Source: an uncultured Pelagibacteraceae bacterium (GTDB taxonomy: Bacteria > Pseudomonadota > Alphaproteobacteria > Pelagibacterales > Pelagibacteraceae). From it: DNA of 50,326 bases. The stretch covers positions 1-50,326 of the forward strand of contig CACBCU010000005.1 in assembly GCA_902537895.1 (NCBI GenBank), written 5' to 3'. Shown here in pieces: positions 28,867-37,232 of this stretch (within the stretch, counting starts at the first letter, position 1; each line of letters opens with the position of its first letter). A program made the position numbers and the translations under genes. The notes under the pieces were generated by a model that searched no databases, was not told where the DNA came from, and worked only from the letters and a program-made list of their open reading frames with translations.

Positions 28867-28891
28867 CACATATGTAAAGTTTTTTTGCCAC

Positions 28892-28920
28892 TTGCAATAC
28901 TTTAAAATTATTTATTAAAT
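28892..28920 (+). promoter_or_regulatory. Candidate promoter of the first HAAT transporter operon
   Basis: TTGCAA (28892-28897), 17 nt, then TTAAAT (28915-28920), 35 nt before the binding-protein ATG, which has an AAAAGGA ribosome site. The hexamers are weak and the region is AT-rich. Confidence 0.33.
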
Positions 28921-28955
28921 TAAGTATTAATTAATTAATAACAAAAGGAAATAAA

Positions 28956-30194
28956 ATGAAAATAACTAGAATAATCTTGAGTTTTATTTCTGCAGTAGTA
29001 ATTTTATTTTCAACTTCGGTTACATCATTTGCAAAAGTTGTTGGAGATAAGATTGTCTTAGGTGCTGCCATTTCATTAACTGGTAAATACTCATCTAATG
29101 GTGTTCATACACAAAATGGTTACAACATGGCTGTTGATAGAATTAACAGCATGGGTGGAGTAAAAGTTGGTGGAAAAACTTATAAGTTTGAAATCATTTA
29201 TTATGATGATGAATCAAACCCAAAAAGAGCAGCTCAGTTAGCAGAAAGATTAATCTCACAAGATGGTGTTGAGTTCATGCTTGGACCATATAGTTCAGGT
29301 TTAACAAAAGCAATTGCACCAGTTACAGAAAAATATGGTGTTCCAATGGTTGAAGCAAATGGTGCTTCTAGATCTTTGTTTACAAAAGGATACAAATATC
29401 TGTTTGCAGTGTTAGCTCCAGCAAACTTATATCTTGATGTTGCTATAGATTTAGCAGTTGAAAAGAATAATGGTAAACCAGTGACAGTTGCAATGGCATT
29501 CGAACAAGATGCATTTTCTCAAGATGTAAGATTGGGAGTGCTTGATGCAATTAAAAGAACAGGCTCTAAAAAAGTAATAGACGATAAATTACCGAAAGAG
29601 TTAAATGATATGGCTGCTACATTAGTTAAGGTAAAACAAATGAAGCCAGATGTTCTTGTAGTATCAGGTCATACAAAAGGTGCACTGACTGCAATCAGAC
29701 AAATAGCTGAAATGAAAGTAGATGTCCCTATGCTAGCGATGACACACTGCGACGCTGCGAAATTATCAAAACAACATGGTAAAAATTCACAGTATGCTTT
29801 ATGTGCATCTCAATGGCATAAGACATTAACTTATAAAGATAATTTCTTTAAAGATGGTATGAAATATGCAGCAGACTTTGAAAAAGAGTTTGGTTATGAT
29901 CCGCCATATCAGTCAGCAGAGTCTTCAGCTGCGCTGTTAGTATTTAAAGATGCATTTGAGAGAGCAAATTCTTTTGATCAAAAAAAAGTACGAGATGCTC
30001 TTGCAGCTACTAACATGCAAACATTTTATGGAAATATAAAGTTCGCAGAAGGTGGTCAGAACGTTGACAAGCCGATGGTTCTTTTCCAGGTAATGTGTGA
30101 TGGCTCAGGAAAATGTGAAAACAAAGTTGTAGCTCCAACTAAATGGGCTTCAGCGAAGTTAATTCACCCAATTCCTAAGTGGTCTGAAAGATAA
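28956..30194 (+). CDS. ABC transporter substrate-binding protein, branched-chain/amide type (HAAT)
   Basis: A 412-aa periplasmic protein with a signal peptide cleaved near residue 26 (TSFA-K). The mature part starts DKIVLGAAISLTGKYSSNG, the classic start of type I Leu/Ile/Val-binding proteins, followed by INSMGGVKVGGKTYKFEII and DDESNPKRAAQLAERLI. It delivers an amino acid or amide to the permease encoded just downstream. It has a good AAAAGGA ribosome site. A strong terminator follows, so it is likely made in excess over the membrane subunits. The ligand is not predictable from sequence alone. Confidence 0.92.
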   Translation: MKITRIILSFISAVVILFSTSVTSFAKVVGDKIVLGAAISLTGKYSSNGVHTQNGYNMAVDRINSMGGVKVGGKTYKFEIIYYDDESNPKRAAQLAERLISQDGVEFMLGPYSSGLTKAIAPVTEKYGVPMVEANGASRSLFTKGYKYLFAVLAPANLYLDVAIDLAVEKNNGKPVTVAMAFEQDAFSQDVRLGVLDAIKRTGSKKVIDDKLPKELNDMAATLVKVKQMKPDVLVVSGHTKGALTAIRQIAEMKVDVPMLAMTHCDAAKLSKQHGKNSQYALCASQWHKTLTYKDNFFKDGMKYAADFEKEFGYDPPYQSAESSAALLVFKDAFERANSFDQKKVRDALAATNMQTFYGNIKFAEGGQNVDKPMVLFQVMCDGSGKCENKVVAPTKWASAKLIHPIPKWSER

Positions 30195-30207
30195 AAACAA
30201 ATCTATA

Positions 30208-30240
30208 AATACCCCCTAAATTCTAGGGGGTATTTTTTTT
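30208..30240 (+). terminator. Intra-operon terminator after the binding-protein gene
   Basis: AATACCCCCTA pairs with TAGGGGGTATT over 11 bp with a 5-nt loop (30208-30234), followed by T to 30240. The permease gene starts 12 nt further on, so this probably lets only a fraction of transcripts continue, raising the ratio of binding protein to permease. Confidence 0.85.
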
Positions 30241-30252
30241 TAAGAGTTGATT

Positions 30253-31146
30253 ATGGATTTCATGGTTTTCCAATATCCAATGATTACTGTCCAAGCTTGC
30301 TTGGATGGATTACTTCTTGGTATTTTATTTGCATTGATTGCATACGGTATGGCATTGCAATGGGGAGTTATGAATATCATAAATATCGCACAAGGTGACC
30401 TAGTCATTCTTGGAGGGTATATTGCTTACTTCATGTATCTATATGGAATTCATCCAGCCTGGGGTGTAATTGTTTCTCCAATAATAATGTATTTTATTGG
30501 TGTCGGAATTTACAAATTAGTAATTAATAAAGTGGTCGATCGAGATTTATTCATCTCCATTCTTGCAACTTTTGGAATAAGTATTTTATTTATGCAGTTA
30601 ATGAATTTTGCATTTGGCGCAGATGTTGTTCTAGCCAATTCAGGCTATGGAACAACTATGTTATTTGATAACAATGTTACCTTACCTAACTCAAAAATCT
30701 TTTCAGCTGTAATCAGTATTGTTTTTGCAATTGGTTTAGTTATTTACATGAAAAAATCAAAATTAGGGAGAGCAATTCGTGCAACAGCACAAAATTCAAG
30801 AGCTGCAAAGATTTTAGGAGTAGATACAGAGAAAGTTTATGCAGCTACATTTGGAATTAATGCTGCACTTTGTGGGGTAGCAGGTGCATTAATATCTATT
30901 ACATTTACAATTCATCCATACATGGGATTACCATATACAATAAGGTCTTTTATGATCGTAATTGTTGCAGGACTAGGAAATTTACCAGGAGTGGCAATGT
31001 CTGGAATGGGACTTGGAGTTTTTGAGGAATTTGCTGACTATATTTTAGGAACTGAATTTAGAATTGGTGCAGTATTTTTATTATTAGTTTTAATTCTCGT
31101 TTATAGAAGATTTAAACTGTCTAGGAAGAGAGAGTATCTAAAGTAA
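30253..31146 (+). CDS. livH: HAAT ABC transporter permease, LivH-type
   Basis: A 297-aa inner-membrane protein from the ATG at 30253; an in-frame TTG at 30247 would add two residues. It has about eight helices, the LivH start LDGLLLGILFALIAYGMAL and WGVMNIINIAQGDLVILGGY, and the coupling segment RAIRATAQNSRAAKILGVD that contacts the ATPase. With the LivM-type partner it forms the channel. The stop overlaps the next start (TAATG). Confidence 0.93.
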   Translation: MDFMVFQYPMITVQACLDGLLLGILFALIAYGMALQWGVMNIINIAQGDLVILGGYIAYFMYLYGIHPAWGVIVSPIIMYFIGVGIYKLVINKVVDRDLFISILATFGISILFMQLMNFAFGADVVLANSGYGTTMLFDNNVTLPNSKIFSAVISIVFAIGLVIYMKKSKLGRAIRATAQNSRAAKILGVDTEKVYAATFGINAALCGVAGALISITFTIHPYMGLPYTIRSFMIVIVAGLGNLPGVAMSGMGLGVFEEFADYILGTEFRIGAVFLLLVLILVYRRFKLSRKREYLK

Positions 31147-32195
31147 TGAGTAAAAATATTCTTTTATATTCAGCAATTCTAATATTTGGATTGGTGGCAC
31201 CATTTGTTTTTCCTGCATTTAAAGTTCAATTGTCCATTCTATGTGTGTTGATAGTTTTAGCTACAACTTGGAATATTCAGGGTGGTGAAATGGGATACAA
31301 TACATTCGGAAATATACTATTTTATGGTTTGGGCATGTATTTATGTGCATCTGTCCAAGTTGGAATGTTTTTCCCCCTTGCTGAATGGACAGAAAGTGGA
31401 GGTGAAAAAACTTTCGTACATACTCCAGCTCAATTTTTTCAAGGTATGGCAGTTGGACTTGTTGTAGCTGCAGTAGTTCCAACGATAGTAGCTGGGTTAA
31501 TTGGTTATGCGATTTTAGGTTTAAGAGGACATTATTTTGCTATTTGTACTTTAGGTTTAGGTGTTGCTGCGGGAGAAATTTCTGGAGGTATAGAAATTAT
31601 AGGTGCAGGTCAGGGATTTACTACTCCTCCATTTCCTGAGGTTGGTGGACTTGAAGCAAGAGGAGAATTTTTTTATTTTTTAAGTTTTGGAGCTCTCATA
31701 TTAACTTTTGTTGCGGTACGAGCAATTTATTCAACAAGATTTAGATTAATCTTAAATGCAATCAGAGATAATGAGGATAAAGCTGAGGCAATGGGTATTG
31801 AAACAATGAAATATAAAATTATTGGTTGGATGGTATCCGCATTCTTTTGTGGTTTAGCAGGTGGTATTATGGGAGGACTAGTTGGATACATCGACTCAAC
31901 CGATGTTGCTTTTGATGGTAGAGAAATGGGAGTGTTCATGGTTTTAATGGCAATCCTAGGAGGCAAAGGAACTTTATGGGGACCAGTTATTGGTGCAACA
32001 GTATTTCATATTTTCAAAGAAGGGTTTTGGACATTCTTTTTAGGTTGGCAGTATGTTGCTTTAGGAGTTTTAATTGTTGTAATCGTAATTTATTTTCCTG
32101 AGGGGATTATGGGCTGGCTAAGAGAAAAATATCCCGAAAAATTTGGTGAAGTAATTGATGAAAAAGATCGAAAGGCTCAAGTAGAACTTAAATGA
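31146..32195 (+). CDS. livM: HAAT ABC transporter permease, LivM-type
   Basis: A 349-aa membrane protein with about nine to ten helices. LivM-type features are LATTWNIQGGEMGYNTFGN, the GLRGHYFAICTLGLGVAAGE segment and the coupling helix LILNAIRDNEDKAEAMGIE. It partners LivH in the membrane. It overlaps livH by 1 nt and livG by 4 nt (ATGA), typical of coupled translation in a transporter operon. Confidence 0.93.
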   Translation: MSKNILLYSAILIFGLVAPFVFPAFKVQLSILCVLIVLATTWNIQGGEMGYNTFGNILFYGLGMYLCASVQVGMFFPLAEWTESGGEKTFVHTPAQFFQGMAVGLVVAAVVPTIVAGLIGYAILGLRGHYFAICTLGLGVAAGEISGGIEIIGAGQGFTTPPFPEVGGLEARGEFFYFLSFGALILTFVAVRAIYSTRFRLILNAIRDNEDKAEAMGIETMKYKIIGWMVSAFFCGLAGGIMGGLVGYIDSTDVAFDGREMGVFMVLMAILGGKGTLWGPVIGATVFHIFKEGFWTFFLGWQYVALGVLIVVIVIYFPEGIMGWLREKYPEKFGEVIDEKDRKAQVELK

Positions 32196-32932
32196 GTATA
32201 CTAGAAGTAAACAATGTTAGTAAATCTTTTGGCGGTGTAAAAGCTAATGTAGATATTTCAATGTCAGTAGAAAAAGGTAAGATATTTGGACTGATCGGTC
32301 CAAATGGATCTGGTAAAACAACACTATTCAACTCTATTGTTGGAACATATCCAATAGATAATGGTTCAATAAAATTTAATGATAAAGAAGTCTCAGACTT
32401 ACCTGTGCCTGTTATTGCAAAACTTGGTTTACTTAGAACTTTTCAGCAAACTAGAATTTATGGAAAACTAAATTGCGTAGATAATATGTTAATTAGTCAT
32501 AAAGGTAGTGATGAAAGTATATTAAAAATATTCTCAAAAATTCCACAAGATTTAACAGAAAAGGCAGAAAATCTTTTGAACTTCGTTGGACTTTATCAGA
32601 AAAGAAAATTAAGGGCTGGAGATTTATCTTTTGGTCAACAAAAACTTCTAGAGCTAGCAATGGCCCTGATGAATGAACCAGAAATGTTATTATTAGATGA
32701 ACCTACTGCAGGGATCAATCCTACTCTTATAAATGGTATCATCGATAGATTAATTAAAGTAAATCAAGATTTTGGTATTACACTTTTGGTAATCGAACAT
32801 AATATGAGAGTTATTATGCAACTAGCAGAAAGTATTTATTGTTTAGCACATGGCAAGATGCTTGCTAATGGAACACCTGATGAAATTAAAAATGATAAAC
32901 GTGTAATAGATGCGTATTTAGGAGCACAATAA
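32192..32932 (+). CDS. livG: HAAT ABC transporter ATP-binding protein, LivG-type
   Basis: A 246-aa ABC ATPase. Walker A is GPNGSGKTT near residue 36, the signature is LSFGQQKLLELAMAL, and Walker B is MLLLDEPTAGINP, with the switch His in EHNMRVIM. LivG-type marks are FGGVKAN near the start and the LLRTFQQTRI stretch after the Walker A region. It powers uptake with the LivF-type partner. It overlaps both neighbours by 4 and 1 nt. Confidence 0.94.
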   Translation: MSILEVNNVSKSFGGVKANVDISMSVEKGKIFGLIGPNGSGKTTLFNSIVGTYPIDNGSIKFNDKEVSDLPVPVIAKLGLLRTFQQTRIYGKLNCVDNMLISHKGSDESILKIFSKIPQDLTEKAENLLNFVGLYQKRKLRAGDLSFGQQKLLELAMALMNEPEMLLLDEPTAGINPTLINGIIDRLIKVNQDFGITLLVIEHNMRVIMQLAESIYCLAHGKMLANGTPDEIKNDKRVIDAYLGAQ

Positions 32933-33717
32933 TGTCAAATCAATACGAAGTTTTAGGAAAAGCTCCAGTAGCAGAAGACTTAAAAAAACTATCTCCAAAT
33001 AATATTCATCTTACCATTAAAAATATGAATGCTGGTTATGGTAAAATGGAAATTCTTCATAATTTCGATCTATTCGTTAGTAAGGCTCAATCTTTATGTT
33101 TGATTGGACCAAACGGAGCTGGTAAATCCACTATTCTTCACTCTATTTATGGGTTTACAAATATTTTTTCAGGGCAAATAGAAATAGATGGAAAAGAAAT
33201 CACAAATTTAACACCAGCTGAAAAATTGAAAACTGTTGGAATAGCATACATACTCCAGGATAATTCTGTCTTCCCAGATATGACTGTGGAGGAAAATTTA
33301 TTAATGGGTGGATTTATTAAAGAAAAAACAGAAGAGTCTTACGCGGAAGCTGAGCGAATTTTTGAGAAATACGAAAGATTAAGAAATAGAAGAAACCAAC
33401 CTGCAAAAGTATTATCAGGCGGAGAAAGAAGATTGTTAGAAATTTCAAGAGCATTGGTAATGAAGCCATCAGTTTTATTAGTTGATGAACCATCAATTGG
33501 TCTAGAACCAAGGTATATTGATATGGTATTTGAAATTTTAAGAGATCTCCAAGAGAATGAAAAAAAGACAATTATTTTAGTTGAACAAAATGCTAAAAAA
33601 GGACTCGAATTCGCAGATATTGGTTACGTGCTAGTATCTGGTCAGACTGCAATTGCAGGTAAAGGAGATGATCTTTTAAATAATCCGGATGTTGGTCGCC
33701 TGTTTTTGGGTGGTTAA
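32932..33717 (+). CDS. livF: HAAT ABC transporter ATP-binding protein, LivF-type
   Basis: A 261-aa ABC ATPase with Walker A GPNGAGKST, signature LSGGERRLLEISRAL, Walker B VLLVDEPSIGLEP and the LivF-type ending VEQNAKKGLEFADIGYVL. It carries an N-terminal extension of about 30 residues before the conserved MNAGYGKMEILH, longer than usual LivF. It pairs with the LivG-type subunit. The azlC start overlaps its stop. Confidence 0.93.
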   Translation: MSNQYEVLGKAPVAEDLKKLSPNNIHLTIKNMNAGYGKMEILHNFDLFVSKAQSLCLIGPNGAGKSTILHSIYGFTNIFSGQIEIDGKEITNLTPAEKLKTVGIAYILQDNSVFPDMTVEENLLMGGFIKEKTEESYAEAERIFEKYERLRNRRNQPAKVLSGGERRLLEISRALVMKPSVLLVDEPSIGLEPRYIDMVFEILRDLQENEKKTIILVEQNAKKGLEFADIGYVLVSGQTAIAGKGDDLLNNPDVGRLFLGG

Positions 33718-34421
33718 TGATTAGTACAAAATATTTTTTAAAAGGCTTCAGCGCTATAAAAGGTGTTGGTAGTCCTGCCATAGCTTTAGGTGCGAGTTTT
33801 ATAGCTATAGGCGCACTATTAAAAAATTTAGGTTTCACAATCCAACAAAGTATTTTTTCAACTTTCCTCACATACGCTTTACCCGGTTCACTAGTGATGG
33901 CTGAGTCAATGTTAATTGGAGCATCTTTGATAAATATTTTTTTAGCCGTTTGGTTGGTTAATGCGAGATTATATCCAATGACAGTCGCGCTAATGCCGTT
34001 GTTGATGCATCAAGACCAGCCAAGATGGAAATATTATTTGTCCTGTCATTTTATAGCAGTTTCTTCTTGGCTGATAATGAGGGATAATTATGAAAATATA
34101 GAAAAAGAAAATAGAATTGATTTTTGGATTGGAATTGGAGTAGCAACCTGGTCAGTTGCGATATTCTCAACAATTATTGGATATGTAGCTTCTGATTTTT
34201 TTAACAAGGACATACTTATCGGTCTAGCAATTATAAATCCAATATATTTTATATGCATGATGGTTGGAGCTATGAAAACTTTTCAAATAAGTTTATCGGT
34301 TATTTTAGGTGCAACGCTTGGTCCTATTTTTTATTTTTTATCAGCTGAGTGGTGTATCTTGTTTGGTGGTTTCACGGCTGGAACTATAGCGTTTTTAATT
34401 GGAGAAAAAAATGGCAAGTAA
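33717..34421 (+). CDS. azlC: AzlC-family branched-chain amino acid exporter subunit
   Basis: A 234-aa membrane protein with about seven to eight hydrophobic segments, matching AzlC. Useful marks are LTYALPGSLVMAESMLIGAS (family G-x-x-Q/M near TM2) and NARLYPMTVALMPLL, the conserved N-x-R-x-x-x-M segment. With AzlD it exports branched-chain amino acids or analogues. It follows livF directly, so import and export functions share one transcript. Confidence 0.9.
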   Translation: MISTKYFLKGFSAIKGVGSPAIALGASFIAIGALLKNLGFTIQQSIFSTFLTYALPGSLVMAESMLIGASLINIFLAVWLVNARLYPMTVALMPLLMHQDQPRWKYYLSCHFIAVSSWLIMRDNYENIEKENRIDFWIGIGVATWSVAIFSTIIGYVASDFFNKDILIGLAIINPIYFICMMVGAMKTFQISLSVILGATLGPIFYFLSAEWCILFGGFTAGTIAFLIGEKNGK

Positions 34422-34734
34422 TATTTTAATTGTTATATTTGTCACATCTCTAGCTACATATTTATCAAGATTTTTAGGAGTTGTTAGTTCTGAAAAAATT
34501 AAAGAAACCTCAAAAATGTTCAGATGGTTTAATTGTCTTGCTTACTCAACTCTTGCTGCATTAATTGCTCGAATAGTTATTTTTCCATTAGGATCTTTAG
34601 CAGAAGTAGATTTATCAGTCAGAATTTTTGTGGTTTCTTTATGTATAATTATTTTCTTTTTAACTAAAAAAAATTTAGTTTACCCTACAATTTTCTCTGC
34701 TATCATACTATCTCTTATTACAAGTTTTGTATGA
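34411..34734 (+). CDS. azlD: AzlD-family branched-chain amino acid exporter subunit
   Basis: A 107-aa protein with about three to four membrane helices. I choose the ATG at 34411, which has GGAG at 34401-34404 at good spacing, over an in-frame TTG at 34399. The N-terminal segment VTSLATYLSRFLGVV matches the AzlD pattern (T-x-x-x-R). It is the small partner of AzlC. It overlaps azlC by 11 nt and the next gene by 4 nt (ATGA). Confidence 0.88.
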   Translation: MASNILIVIFVTSLATYLSRFLGVVSSEKIKETSKMFRWFNCLAYSTLAALIARIVIFPLGSLAEVDLSVRIFVVSLCIIIFFLTKKNLVYPTIFSAIILSLITSFV

Positions 34735-35645
34735 GCGAAAAGATTGATGGATTTCAAATAGAAAAACACAAACTGTCATCTAGAATTGTCAATATTGACA
34801 TCAGTGATGAAGTTTTGAGTAAACTCATTTTTCCATTTAATAAGTTTGATATTACTGCTCTAGAATACAAACCTTTTACAAGATTCACTATTGCAAAAAG
34901 TTTAGACGACTTGAGTAATAATAAATTATCAAAATTTTTAAATGAAATTTTAAAAGATCGAAATACAGGATGTTTTATTATTAAACCTCAAAATTTAAAT
35001 TCAAAAATTGATGATAATTTTTTAGTTAAATTATCAACCGCCATCTCTCATTTAGTAGGTATACCTAATTACGATGCTATGGCTGGTAAATATTATGCAA
35101 GATTTCATGTAAAGCACGTCGATAAAAGTGACTCTTATTTAAGGAAAGCGTATACAAATATGGATCTTCATACAGATGGCACTTACGTAAAAGAGAAAAC
35201 TGATTGGCTATTAATGTCAAAATTAGAGGAAAGAAATGCAGAAGGTGGTGAAACTGCCATGTTGCATCTCGATGATTGGGAACATTGTGATGAATTGTTT
35301 AATGATCCAACAGGACAGGAAAATTTTCTTTGGGGATCACCAAAAAGTAAAAATATAGACTATAAAGTTGAACATCCTATATTTTCAACAGATCAAAATG
35401 GAAGAGCTCAAATTTCTTATATAGATCAGTTTCCAGAACCAAAAAATATGAAACAAGGTATTTTTTTACAAAAGTTATCTGACAACTTAGAAGAAAGTAA
35501 AAATAAGGTAATCACAAAACTTCCAGTGGGATCTTCAATTGTAGCAAACAACTATTTTTGGCTTCATGGACGAAGACCTTTTAAAGAAAATAAAGATTTA
35601 AGTAGAGAATTATTAAGAATAAGGGGTTCTTTTTTTATTAATTAA
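34731..35645 (+). CDS. glaH: Glutarate 2-hydroxylase (GlaH/CsiD), Fe(II)/2-oxoglutarate dioxygenase
   Basis: A 304-aa protein strongly resembling E. coli GlaH (CsiD): RFHVKHVDKSDSYLRKAY, then MDLHTDGTYV with the iron ligands His147 and Asp149, EGGETAMLHLDDWEH, YIDQFPEPKNM, and the distal His279 in NNYFWLHGRRPF, followed by the 2-oxoglutarate-binding Arg region. GlaH turns glutarate into L-2-hydroxyglutarate, normally as part of lysine breakdown through glutarate. No L-2-hydroxyglutarate oxidase (LhgO) gene is nearby. It overlaps azlD by 4 nt. Confidence 0.87.
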   Translation: MSEKIDGFQIEKHKLSSRIVNIDISDEVLSKLIFPFNKFDITALEYKPFTRFTIAKSLDDLSNNKLSKFLNEILKDRNTGCFIIKPQNLNSKIDDNFLVKLSTAISHLVGIPNYDAMAGKYYARFHVKHVDKSDSYLRKAYTNMDLHTDGTYVKEKTDWLLMSKLEERNAEGGETAMLHLDDWEHCDELFNDPTGQENFLWGSPKSKNIDYKVEHPIFSTDQNGRAQISYIDQFPEPKNMKQGIFLQKLSDNLEESKNKVITKLPVGSSIVANNYFWLHGRRPFKENKDLSRELLRIRGSFFIN

Positions 35646-35675
35646 TATAAACAATTCTTTATAAGTATTTAAATT

Positions 35676-36443
35676 ATGAAATTAGGTTTTATTGGAACAG
35701 GTAAAATTACATCATCAGTTATAACTGGTATTTGTAATTCATCTATAAAATATAACAGGATATTTGTTTCTTCACGGAATAATAAAATCTCCAAAAATCT
35801 CAAAAAAAAATTTAAAAAAATTTCTATCGAAAAAAATAATCAAAAAATAATTGATAGTTGCAGTTGGATATTTCTAGCTGTCACACCAACTGTAGGTAAA
35901 AAAATATTAAAGGATCTTAAATTTAGATCAAATCAAACTGTAATAAGTTTTATTTCAACAATCACGATACCACAATTGAAAAAAATGATAAAAGTCAAAT
36001 CAGACATAGTAAGAGCGATACCGTTACCTCCAATTTCATTAAAAAAAGGACCAGTTCCAATTTGTCCTCCAAATAAAAAAGTAAAAAGTTTTTTTGATAA
36101 ACTTGGCTCAACTGTAGAGATTAAAAATGAAAAGTTATCAATTAATTTTTGGTCAACATCGGGGATGATGGCTGCTTATTATGAAATTTTAAGGATCATG
36201 AGTGATTGGTTGGTAAAGAAAGGAGTAAAGAGACAAGATGCACAGAAATATATCACTTCTCTATTTGTAGCTTTGTCTGAAGATGCAGTTGTAAACTCGA
36301 AGAAGGAACTCAAATATTTAGTAAAAGAGTCGCAAACCCCTAAAGGATTAAATGAGCAAGGTCTTAAACTTATGAGAAGTAAAGGTGTTTATAATTCAGT
36401 TGTAAAAACTTTGAATGATATACACAAAAGACTAAGCAAATAA
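35676..36443 (+). CDS. Divergent pyrroline-5-carboxylate reductase-like protein
   Basis: A 255-aa NAD(P)-dependent reductase of the ProC family. It begins KLGFIGTGKITSSVITGI and has the VRAIPLPPIS segment (canonical VRAMPNTP). The hallmark S-G-S-G-P-A-Y helix is replaced by TSGMMAAYYE (161-170), and the C-terminal T-P-G-G-T-T motif by TPKGLNEQ (221-228). It may reduce a cyclic imine other than P5C, or be a ProC variant. It lies 30 nt after glaH and 3 nt before the second transporter set. Confidence 0.72.
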   Translation: MKLGFIGTGKITSSVITGICNSSIKYNRIFVSSRNNKISKNLKKKFKKISIEKNNQKIIDSCSWIFLAVTPTVGKKILKDLKFRSNQTVISFISTITIPQLKKMIKVKSDIVRAIPLPPISLKKGPVPICPPNKKVKSFFDKLGSTVEIKNEKLSINFWSTSGMMAAYYEILRIMSDWLVKKGVKRQDAQKYITSLFVALSEDAVVNSKKELKYLVKESQTPKGLNEQGLKLMRSKGVYNSVVKTLNDIHKRLSK

Positions 36444-36446
36444 TTA

Positions 36447-37232
36447 ATGTCACGAAATATTTTAGAAATTAATAATTTGTCAAAATATTTTGGAGGACTA
36501 GCGGCAGTATCAGAGTGTTCTCTTAAAGTTAAAAAGGGAACTATTACAGGTATTATTGGACCGAATGGTTCTGGCAAAACCACTTTATTTAACCTTATTG
36601 CTGGAAATTTAAAATCCTCTGCTGGCAGTGTGATTTTTAATAATGAGAACATTACCGATGTTCCTTCCTATGAATTATTTTCAAAAGGATTGCTAAGAAC
36701 TTTTCAAATAGCTCATGAATTTACAAATTTATCTGTTTTAGAAAACTTAATGATGGTTCCAGGAAATCAATCTGGAGAAAAATTGGTTAATGCCTTGTTA
36801 AAACCTTCATTAGTTGCAAAAGAAGAAAGTCAAATTAAAGAAAAGGCTATGGAAGTTATTAATTTTCTTAATCTTAGCCATTTAAAAAATGAGTTGGCGG
36901 GAAATTTATCTGGGGGACAAAAAAAATTGTTAGAATTAGGTCGAACAATGATGGTTGATGCAAAATTAGTATTGTTAGATGAGGTAGGTGCCGGCGTAAA
37001 TAGAACTTTACTAAAGGATCTTGGAACAGCTATTGAAAAACTTAATAAAGAAAAAGGTTACACTTTTTGTATGATTGAACATGACATGGATTTTATAGGA
37101 AGATTATGTGATCCAGTGATCGTAATGGCAGAAGGTTCAGTTCTTTTCGAAGGTTCAGTCGAGGATGCAAAAAAAGATGAAAAAGTTATTGAAAGTTATT
37201 TAGGTAGAGGCTCAAAATTAAAGGATAATTAA
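36447..37232 (+). CDS. Second HAAT transporter, LivG-type ATP-binding protein
   Basis: A 261-aa ABC ATPase. It has FGGLAAVSECSLKVKKG at the start, Walker A GPNGSGKTT, LLRTFQIAHEF after the helical region, signature LSGGQKKLLELGRTM, Walker B LVLLDEVGAGVN (Val where Pro is usual) and the switch His in IEHDMDFIG. It is paired with the ATPase directly downstream. The ATPases precede the permeases here, the reverse of the first cluster, so this is a separate module and not a local tandem copy. Confidence 0.92.
   Translation: MSRNILEINNLSKYFGGLAAVSECSLKVKKGTITGIIGPNGSGKTTLFNLIAGNLKSSAGSVIFNNENITDVPSYELFSKGLLRTFQIAHEFTNLSVLENLMMVPGNQSGEKLVNALLKPSLVAKEESQIKEKAMEVINFLNLSHLKNELAGNLSGGQKKLLELGRTMMVDAKLVLLDEVGAGVNRTLLKDLGTAIEKLNKEKGYTFCMIEHDMDFIGRLCDPVIVMAEGSVLFEGSVEDAKKDEKVIESYLGRGSKLKDN

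Noticed and set aside
28867..28955. Riboswitch before the first HAAT binding-protein gene
   Set aside because: The 89 nt are nearly all A/T with no conserved core or stable stem; only a promoter-like pair and ribosome site can be supported.
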